This document shows positions 56,176 through 64,000 of a DNA stretch of 64,000 nt, one piece after another. A model generated the notes under the pieces. The model made no database searches. It was not told where the DNA came from and was given only the letters and a program-made list of their open reading frames with translations. The translations under genes were made by a program, and so were the position numbers. The stretch is from Alviniconcha marisindica (Eukaryota; Mollusca; Gastropoda; Provannidae), in the NCBI GenBank assembly GCA_018857735.1, contig JABMCL010002141.1, forward strand, positions 112,001 to 176,000, given 5' to 3'. Position 1 is the stretch's first letter; every line of letters starts with the position of its first letter.

Positions 56176-57475
56176 TCTGAGGGCAAGTGCAGACCTATAT
56201 GAAGGCCTCACACAGCTGGATCAATATCCATGTCCGCCTTTCTGTCATCATTCCCCTCTCTTTCCTCCCGACACTCTTCTCCAAACTGAACTGGTGTCAA
56301 GCGCGCATCCAGATGTCCGCTGTAGCTGGCTGGCCATTTAAAGCATGGAAGTCCAGCTGCTGAGAATTGGCGATACCGACTTCACAAACACAAACCACGT
56401 TTACCCCTGGCGACCACTGGTTAGAGAAACTGGCCCCAAAGCCGTTGGGAACTTCAAAGTAAATTCTGAAACTGCCACGACAAAGTCTCCAGTGCCGATC
56501 AACAGATGTACTGTGCCGTCTGAAGGAACTTGAAATCAATAAGAAAAATGATGGAACTGTGCGCTTTAAAGAAGCGTTCACATCTGAAATAAACTGATGT
56601 GGAAAAACAATTCGAGATATTTTACGGTCTCTAATTCTAAATCTGGAAAGGTAACGTCGCAGGAATCATCAATGATTATTCTCGCGACGGGAGTGGGTCG
56701 TGAGTGGGGGGGGGGGGGCTCTGAAACTGACTGATTCTTCCGACTGCGGATGTAAAGGCGTCGGCAGATGGAACACTGACAACTGCTACGCTGAGTTAAT
56801 TCCAGTCACATACTATCTGGATCATAGTCCGGAAGATAATAGTAAAAACAGTCATAATCTATTTGATCATAGTTGAAAAGCGGGTTGGAAAATACTGACT
56901 AAACAAATCCAGCAAGCACGACGTGTAGACATACGGACAGACGGGCACAAGGACAAGCGATTTTACCATACCTCCCTTAACTTCGATACGGAGGGTAGAT
57001 AAAAGGTCTAAGAAGTCATAGTCTGCGGAGTTGTCTAATTGTGACGTGTGTTGACAGTTTCCTTCTGTGGTCACACATGCGCATGCCACACAGACAGACA
57101 GACAGACAGACAGAGGGGTGGGGGGTGGGGGTGCGAGGATAGAAACGGAGAAGATTTTGTCTACACACATATGAACACTTCTTTACACCAGTAATGTATG
57201 TCAAAAGTATTACCACTGATAAATTCTCAGGAATACCAACATTTAATCAGGAAAATAAATGGAATTCACTATCACATATATTTGAATGTTTTCCTCTTTT
57301 CCAAAATGATGCACATTTCCGCCTGATTTCCAATTATTTACCTTAAATATATACCACAGTTAACAAGCTCTTAATGCATAATATTCATAATGATGGTGTC
57401 CAGTTATATAAATACCATACAGAGCAAAACTGAGAAATTGGAGAAAAAAATACAAACTTTCATCTTCATTTTCAT
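55793..57475. other. Non-coding interval (CpG-rich)
   Basis: Contains the poly-C tract 56140-56173, a G tract at about 56706-56718 and (CAGA)n at 57091-57113. The ORFs at 56297-56581 (-) and 56859-57170 (-) are not recognised. Confidence 0.35.
56140..56173 (+). repeat. Poly-C tract (34 bases)
   Basis: The longest homopolymer in the window. Confidence 0.95.
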
Positions 57476-57855
57476 GGGGAGCAGGGACAGCTCGGTGGTT
57501 AGAGCGCCGGACTCATGATTCAAAGGTCGCGGGTTCAATTCACTGTGTGAGCGGCAGGAGAATTTAGTTTTCCGGGGCCAACTTTCTGTGCTGACTCTTA
57601 TTTTGGTACCTGTTTCACCTCCGTGTTACCGCAGTACCAGATAAAAGATCCCGGTCATTCTGCCAAAAGTGCAGGTGGCAGATTACACAGAATGCACCAA
57701 GATGGCAGCAGTTTCATGTGGCACTAGCCGTGTCAGCATTGTAAGTACACCACTTTGGTGGATATAAAAAAAAATGCACTATAAAATGCTAGTCACTCAT
57801 GCAGAATCACATGCAAGCGCAGTGAGTCTGCTTGAAAACAAGCAGATAAGCACAC
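57476..57855 (+). mobile_element. tRNA-derived SINE, family B, + strand copy
   Basis: The head GGGGAGCAGGGACAGCTCGG TGGTTAGAGCGCC has a short insertion against GGGGATAGCTCAG. B box GGTTCAATTCA follows near 57533. The body includes CAACTTTCTGTGCTGACTCT, GATCCCGGTCATTCTGCCAA and CACCACTTTGGTGGATAT, ending GCAGTGAGTCTGCTTG near 57832. The ATTGATT-type tail is lost. Confidence 0.88.
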
Positions 57856-58824
57856 TTTTTCAAACCAGCCTTTGCATTCACCAGAGCTAACACTGTCAGG
57901 GCCAGGTATTTTTTGTTTGGGTTTATACATAAGAAATACTTGACATCACTTGCAATCAACATGACAACATACAGTCATGCAATACTACTACTACTAGTAA
58001 CTGACAGAGCTTGTTATATTTATCATCACACTGAAAAAAAGCCTACAATAGCATTCACATCAAGCAACTATATATAGCCTCTTTTTGGCTCTCACTGGCT
58101 TCAATGTAAGAAGTCTTGGAGAGCTGAACCAAATCACACCATCTAATTAATAATCATGATCATTGCAATTTTATTCTCATCATTTAATTCATTCTATCAT
58201 CTGCCACCATCAAAATTTCTAGATTACATATCACTGTCATAAGAAAGATCAGATTGCAAACTAATCAATCAAACGCCCTACACCTTAAAGATTAAACATC
58301 CATTTGTACACGCACAAATATTTCACATAGCTCACGAAACATGTTTCCTGTACAGCCCCATTCATCACACATTCAGTGATTTCTGGTTTTTGTTTGGTCT
58401 CATTTCATGTGTATAAAAAGAACTCCAGAACTTGGCAGATGTTCAGTATGTCGAATTATTGTGCATGAACAGGAGTTCAGTAATATGTCTCCCGGGTACA
58501 AATCAAAGTTAAGCAACAGATCACAACCACTGATTTGATGTCAGCCTCTTCCAGAAACACTAAGGCTGGATGAGTGCTGGAAAAGATGGAAGGGTGTGTG
58601 GGTGATGTGGCAAGCAGCTGTGGGGGGAGGGGAGGGGGGAATCAATCATTGTGAGAAAACATTTGATTTCTTCGCCTCTCAACCAGATACCAGTTGTATT
58701 TGGAGAGGCCAGCATTTGTGGTCCTGTTGCCCCAAAGCCTCACACCCTCCATCATCTTGGACAGTCCCTACGGGGACCTGGGTGTGCCTATGTACATGCT
58801 CACTGTTTCTCCACAGGGCCTGCT

Positions 58825-58864
<40 letters not shown>

Positions 58865-59337
58865 GGTGGGTGGGTGTGTACACACATATGTACGTGTGCA
58901 TGCATGACCATGGGGGAATCTCAACTCCTTCCATCATCCATTTGTCTGTGAGTCTGTGAGTCTCTTTTCTAAGTATGTTGACAACTCTGATCCCCAATAC
59001 CTCTCCTCTTGCAATCTGTAAGCCCCCAGCCCCCCCTCCCCCCCCCCACCCCACACACACACCCAAACACACACACACACCTTACCTGGCATTATTGTGC
59101 TTTTACTTAATACACTGGACATACCTTCTGAGAAAAATAACACAATCCATGATTTGTCTTTCTACAGCAAAGTCTGCAATCCCAAATTTTGTCAAATCTG
59201 AACCAAGACTGAATTATTATTTTTTTGACATCACAGTCTTAAAGCTGTATGGGACCAAGTGTTATTCAGTTACAAAGGTAACTTTCAAACCTCAGCCACA
59301 CCAGTTCTTTACAGTAATCAAAAGATAATAGTCACAA
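57856..59337. other. Non-coding interval
   Basis: AT-rich and CpG-poor again. GT/GGGT tracts lie at 58828-58876, with a C-rich tract at 59028-59047. No gene supported. Confidence 0.35.
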
Positions 59338-59535
59338 AAATGTGCACAGAATACACAGAATGCGCCAAGATAGCTGCAGTTTCAAGTCGCACCAGGCATG
59401 CAAGAGCCAAACAGCTCTGCAACTACACCTCTAGGGTGGATATTCAAAGTGCACTGCAAAAAAGCTACAGTCATTCATTTAGAGTCACATGCGACAAGAG
59501 CATGGTGAAGCTGCTTGCAAGTGGAGAATAATGCT
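59338..59535 (+). mobile_element. SINE family B fragment (3' half, diverged)
   Basis: ACACAGAATGCGCCAAGATA, GCTGCAGTTTCAAGTCGCAC, GGTGGATATTCAAAGTGCAC and CAGTCATTCATTTAGAGTCA align with 57690-57830 of the copy just upstream, without the tRNA head. Confidence 0.7.
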
Positions 59536-61035
59536 ATATATATATAAAAGCAATCACAACAACTCCAAACCTTTCCAGTCACCTAATTATACCTTTAGAT
59601 TTTCTGATGTTTTTCAATCTACACTCATGCCTGTTCACCCAGTTACTGATCTACATGCAGTCATTCATTAACCACACTTTCAGTTCTAAAACTTTGATTT
59701 TCAGCTGTCAAGTTCCTGTGCACTCATCTACTGATCTATATACTCAGGGACATACCAGGTCATTAACCTTCCTGTCCATTTCACACATGCTAATCATTGT
59801 TACCTGCTTAGCTGTTCATTCACCAGCTGGTGTCTATACTAGTAAAGCAAAGTGTTAAATAATCATCTTTCCATGTTTATATGATTACACTACATCTTCA
59901 TGTTGAAGTTTTCTTTGTGGCTAACTGCTCAGCAACCGTTCTAAATATATCCACAGATTGACCTGTCCATCAGCCTACCTGTCCCATTTATTTTCCTTCC
60001 AGCTTAACAAACACTTATCTGTCAACATATTTACTAGTTTACATACACACAGACCAACCCAAAATAAATCGACCTGTTTATTAAAATGCTTTCCTTCTGG
60101 CTAACCACAAAGACCTACTTGCTGACTCAACTATTCATCTACATGCCTATAGATGCACCTGTTCATCTACCTACCTGTTCATTTTCATACTTTAACTCTG
60201 ACTAACCACTAAGGTCTACCCGTCCACCTTGCTACTGCTCCACATGTAAGCAGATCTACCTATTCATTTTAATCTTACCTTCTGGCATAACATGCACAAT
60301 TACCTCTCAACTCACCTGTACTGGTCTACATATCCACAGACATACCCAAAAGTAAACCAACCTGTTTATCTTAATGCATTTCTTCCAGCTAACCACAAAG
60401 ACCTACCTGTCACCTCAACTACTCATCTACACACCAACAGATTCACCTGTTCATCAACCTACCTGTTCTTTTTGATACTTCCATTCCAACAAACTGCTAA
60501 TACTTACCTGTCCTCTCACCTGTTGTTCTACATATCCACGGAACTACCCATTCATTCAACTACCCATTCATCAACCTACCTGGTCAATTCAATTATTTTT
60601 TTCCATCTGGCTTAACATGCACACTTATCTGTCATCTGCTGGTCTGCGTATTGACAGACCCATTTGAAAATGAGTCTACCTGTTGATTTATATGCATTCA
60701 TTCTGGCTAACAGTGCAGATTTACATGTCCACTCACCTGTTGTTCTGTATATCCATAGCTGTACCTGTTAAGCCCCAGTCACACCGAGTTTGTGACCAAG
60801 TTATGAGCTAGGTACAACCGAGTGAGGAGGGAATCGTAGAAAGAGCATACGACTGATTGCAGAGGTCGTGGGTAGTCACTAGAGGCAAATTAGTCGCAGC
60901 AAGGTTGACAGTCATGTTCAAAACTCAGGCTCGGTGATTCCAAATCGCCGGAGGTAGCAGACAACCAATCATGCCACCAGCTGTGGTGCAACCAGTTGCA
61001 CAACTTTATGACTAGTTGCGACCAGTTTTCCCTCG

Positions 61036-61045
61036 TATATAAAAA
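61036..61045 (+). promoter_or_regulatory. Candidate TATA box inside the Harbinger-like element
   Basis: TATATAAAAA lies 46 bp upstream of ATG 61091, in the expected place for the element's own promoter. No transcription evidence. Confidence 0.4.
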
Positions 61046-61090
61046 GGCATCAGTATTCTATTAACTTCCTGACAGAGCAGTGCTGAAAAA

Positions 61091-61333
61091 ATGCTGCCCA
61101 AGAAAGGCAAGGGAGGGGTGAAGAGGTCACATCCAGATGCAGAAGAAGTGGCTGCTGGAAGGCAAGTGAATGTACATGTTGATATCCACCCGAGTCCTCC
61201 TGAAGAGGACATGCCAGCAGAGGCCATGCAACCCCCAGCAGAGACCATGCCACCCCCAAAGAGCTGTGATTGGTCATGCAACCAGTCATGGCAATCTGTG
61301 ACTGGTCGTGCAACCAGTCATGGCAATTTGTAA
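61091..61333 (+). pseudogene. Truncated ORF start of the Harbinger-like element
   Basis: ATG 61091 (AAAAATGC) opens MLPKKGKGGVKRSHPDAEEV, a basic then acidic start, followed by a proline-rich stretch with PPAETMPPPK. At about 61271 the frame enters the 32-bp tandem repeat and stops near 61331. It resembles the first codons of a transposon-encoded protein whose remainder was replaced by the tandem repeat. No domain is recognisable. Confidence 0.4.
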
Positions 61334-61410
61334 TTGGTCATGCAACCAGTCATGGCGATCTGCAATTGATCATACAATCAGTCACAGCAATCTGTGAATG
61401 GTAGTGCAAC
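61271..61410 (+). repeat. 32-bp tandem repeat, ~4.4 copies
   Basis: Unit TGGTCATGCAACCAGTCATG then GCAATCTGTGAC at 61271, 61303, 61335, 61367 and a partial unit at 61399. Inside each unit GGTCATGCAACCAGTCATGG is nearly self-complementary. Confidence 0.85.
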
Positions 61411-61799
61411 TACTAATGACTTCTCTTGTGATTAATCTATGGAATTGCACCACCAATTGTGCAACCAGTCATAAAAGCAACCGTAGTGTGTGACTGCAAT
61501 GGCAGGTTGTAGAAAAACTTGTTATGCTCCAGCGTGACTGTGGCTTTAATCAACCTAACTGTCCATTTGGACTTTTCTCTCCTGAATTAACACTTACCTG
61601 TCAACTTATTTGCTGGTCTACACACCCACAGACCCACCTGAAAATAAATCTGCCTGTCCATCTTGATGCTTTACTTCTGACTTACCACAAAGACCTACCA
61701 GCCAAACAAACTACTAGTCTACATATCCATAGATGTACCTGTTCACCAAACCTACCTGTTAATTTTGATGCATTCATTCTGACTGACCTCTGACAGATC

Positions 61800-61808
<9 letters not shown>

Positions 61809-61844
<36 letters not shown>
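61809..61844 (+). repeat. (TA)n microsatellite
   Basis: A perfect TA tract of about 36 bases within the satellite. Confidence 0.97.
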
Positions 61845-61846
<2 letters not shown>

Positions 61847-62300
61847 TGATGCTTTCCTTCCAGCTAACCATGAAGACCTACCTGTTAACTCAACTACTCC
61901 TTTACATGCCAACAGATGCACCTGTTCATCAGCCTACCTGTTTATTTGATATTTTCATTCCAACTAACTGCTATTACTCACCTTTGTTCTACACATCCAC
62001 AGATCTACCCATTTATGAACCCACAAGTTCAGTTTATTAATTTCCTTCCAGCTTAGCATGCACACTTATCTGTCAATTCACCTGCTAGTCTATGTACCCA
62101 CAGACCCACCTGAAAATAAATCTACCTGTTTGTCTTGATGCTTTTTCCTTCCAGCTAACCATGAAGACTCAGCTACCTGGACTACATGCCAACAGATACA
62201 CCCATTTATCAACCTACTTGTTCATTTTGATGCTTTCATTCCAGCTAACCACAAATATCTAATGGTTTGCGTATCTACCCATTCATCAATTTCCCTTATT

Positions 62301-63600
62301 ATTTCTGTGCTTTGTTTTCTGCTAACAATTTGTTCCAGTTCTTTACAACACAGTGTGGTATGATGGAAAAAAATGACAAATAAATTAAAATGGATATGGA
62401 ATGAATAGATTAATTTTCCATCTTTCATCTTGTGTCATTATTATATTTTTATGTGCTGCCATTATTTAATACCAACCCATTTTTCTGATGTAGGCAGAAA
62501 AATCTAACGTTGGGCCAAAAACTACATGTCTTTTACAACTATGCAACACAGAAAAGTGTGGTCAAACCGCAAGCAAATGAATCAATCCAGTATACGGAAC
62601 TGATAGAAAAATCACCTCTTGGTTTATTTTCACTTTGGTGTGCTATAGATTTAACAGTTAGCCAATTTATTCAGGTACCTTCTATTGAGAACTTTGCAAC
62701 TTTCCCAAACTGGCTGTTCATCACAGAAGTTTGCAACATGGCATCGTGTGGTCACATTAAACACAGAATAATATAAACCAGATATGAAACATAAAGACCA
62801 ATCTTTCATCTTTCTGGTGGTACCATTCTCCTAATTTTCAGTGCCCTAGTTATTTAGCAGTAAGCCCATTTTTGACACAAGTGATGAGAAAAGGTTGCAG
62901 AAGTATATAACTTTTGGGGTCAAGTTAAAAATGTCACGACCCCATCATGGGGATCTGCATCATGATGCAGTGTGCTAAAACTAAAAGCAAGTCAACAAAC
63001 ATATGCACCTGACAGGAAATTATCTTGTCTTTCACATGGTACTATTATCTTTACTTTTGATTGTGTAGTTATTAAGCAAAAGGCCCTAAAACAAAAACAC
63101 CATCTGATAAAGTAGTTTGCAACTTTTCCAGTTTGGCTGTTTGTCATGGAAGTTTGCAAATGGTTACATGTGGTTCAAACTAAACATAACATAAATTTTC
63201 AAATATAAGGAACACACAGAGCAATATTTCCTGTTTCATGAAGTGTCACTCTTTTAATTTTTCATGTTCTGGTTATCTAACAATAAGCACATTTCTGACA
63301 CAAATAACTTCAAAAAGTTGCAGAAGTATGCAACTTTTGAGGCTGATTTTTTTTTTTTTTTTTTTTTAATGCTGTTGCAGAAGTTTGCAACAAATCATGG
63401 TGTTGTCAAATAAACAAAATGTAATGAAATCAGGGTATGGGATAGACAGAAGAATCTTTCATCTGTTACATGGTGAGGTTGTTTTCAACATATGTGCCAT
63501 GGGTTTTCAACAGTAACTTGATTTCTGACATTAGGGTAGGCAACACATAATAATACATTTTCTGGAAAAGTTGCAGACTTCTGTGATCCTGTGAATAAAT
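62301..63600 (+). repeat. Second satellite, ~200-bp diverged monomers
   Basis: Recurrent phrases: CAATCTTTCATCTTTC; AGTTATTTAGCAGTAAGCCC; ATTTCTGACACAAAT; GTTGCAGAAGTATGCAACTT (itself a small palindrome around TTGCA); GGCTGTTTGTCATGGAAGTT. The (C)CCATTT(T)CTGA landmark falls at about 62478, 62866, 63288 and 63512, with intermediate units at about 62660 and 63070. This gives roughly 185-225 bp per unit. A T-run is at 63349-63367. No gene supported. Confidence 0.65.
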
Positions 63601-63654
63601 TAGTGTTATTAGCCTTGTACTGTAAATACATGTTCAGTTTGTTTGCACACTAAT

Positions 63655-64000
63655 AGTACATACACACACCTGGTTTGGTCGCAAAGATATCACTAGTACA
63701 GAAAAAGAGAACTGACAAACATTCATTGAAGTTCTGAACCATCATTAAGACCTAGACTTTGAACACAGCAATCCGGTCTTTTCACAAGTCATTCCAGATT
63801 ACGATAATGTACCATTAAGCTAAGCTTGGTTGAAAAGGGATCAGCAGCTCTGAAGATAAAGAAGGAACAATCATATTTTGATTATATAAGCCTCCACTGT
63901 GACAATGACCTTGATGGTAACATAACATTAACAATCCTTTCACAAGACATTCTGGCTCATTGATGATACACCACAATATTAAGTTTGGCTACAAAAAATT
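63655..64000 (-). repeat. Tandem repeat shared with the 13-15 kb TIR element (runs off the window)
   Basis: Units start at about 63672, 63823 and 63985 (GGTTTGGTCGCAAAGAT, GCTTGGTTGAAAAGGGAT, GTTTGGCTACAAAAAAT), so the period is about 150-160 bp. The reverse complement (GTAGCCAAACTTAATATTGT, GTGTATCATCA, ATCAAGGTCATTGTCACAGT, ATAATCAAAATATGATTGTT, AGAGCTGCTGATCCCTTTT) follows the interior of 14040-14370 phrase by phrase. Confidence 0.7.

Larger units (their letters stand above)
60771..61545 (+). mobile_element. Harbinger-like non-autonomous DNA transposon (775 bp)
   Basis: The left end AGCCCCAGTCACACC and the right end (complement AGCCACAGTCACGCT) are imperfect TIRs, each bordered by TTA (60768-60770 and 61546-61548). 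A 3-bp TWA duplication is the PIF/Harbinger hallmark. Removing the element plus one TTA restores a continuous satellite monomer (CACCTGTT/ATCAACCTA type), which confirms the boundaries. The interior has a TATA box, a short ORF start and a 32-bp tandem repeat, but no transposase. Confidence 0.7.
59565..62300 (+). repeat. Satellite: ~96-bp monomers in ~288-bp higher-order units
   Basis: A diverged monomer recurs throughout, roughly CTAACCACAAAGACCTACCT, ACTCATCTACATGCC, ATAGATGCACCTGTTCATCA and ACCTACCTGTTCATTTTGAT. The CTAACC(A)CAAAGAC landmark falls at 60101, 60389, 61683, 61864 and 62155. Spacings of 288 and 291 point to a three-monomer higher-order unit. The array is interrupted by the Harbinger-like element 60771-61545 and a (TA)n tract at 61809-61844. 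The left end grades into more diverged units; ORFs across it are by-products. Confidence 0.75.

Noticed and set aside
56297..56581. Possible exon on the - strand
   Set aside because: No recognisable domain, and the reading frame has no convincing splice-site pair. Kept only as non-coding interval.
61271..61410. CRISPR-like array
   Set aside because: Contiguous 32-bp tandem units without spacers, inside a eukaryotic transposon.

Overview
The window is animal nuclear DNA. It contains spliced exons, long non-coding stretches, many microsatellites, and several families of retroposons and DNA transposons. The repeat types (tRNA-derived SINEs, L2/CR1-like LINEs, Penelope-like fragments, TTAA-specific THAP elements) and the two recognisable genes fit an invertebrate. 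I would guess a mollusc, probably a gastropod, but the species is not determined from the sequence. Nothing prokaryotic is present: no operons, CRISPR arrays, or rRNA or tRNA genes.

Only two host genes can be supported. At the left edge (1-234, + strand) is the last coding exon of TMEM127. On the - strand are the last two coding exons of the mitochondrial E3 ligase MARCHF5 (29464-29616 and 31555-31718), with exact splice sites and matching phase. The two genes converge on about 29 kb of non-coding, repeat-laden sequence. The RING-CH exon and the middle exons of MARCHF5 were not found, so the gene probably continues beyond the right edge, making much of 31.7-64 kb its intron.

Layout: 0-13 kb holds the TMEM127 3' flank, a large foldback repeat, SINEs, and a - strand LINE pseudogene (10.4-12.8 kb). 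13-17.3 kb holds a 2.2-kb element with terminal inverted repeats and a dead Tc1-like transposase. 17.7-25 kb holds SINEs and a + strand LINE pseudogene. 25-38 kb holds MARCHF5, a MITE, and two more LINE remnants. About 39-57 kb is visibly richer in CpG and carries two TTAA-flanked THAP-encoding elements (Kolobok/T2-like) and a SINE family whose full-length copy begins with the 5' end of U2 snRNA. 57.5-64 kb is CpG-poor again: SINE copies, a 96/288-bp satellite interrupted by a Harbinger-like element, a second ~200-bp satellite, and a third tandem repeat shared with the 13-15 kb element.

The most interesting system is the U2-headed SINE. One full-length copy has exact 9-bp target-site duplications, and a second copy is nested in a LINE tail with an exact 11-bp duplication. 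A third is a 57-bp minimal 3' end with an exact 10-bp duplication, and a diverged fourth preserves the 3' hairpin by compensatory change. This suggests that the 3' hairpin is what the retrotransposition machinery recognises.
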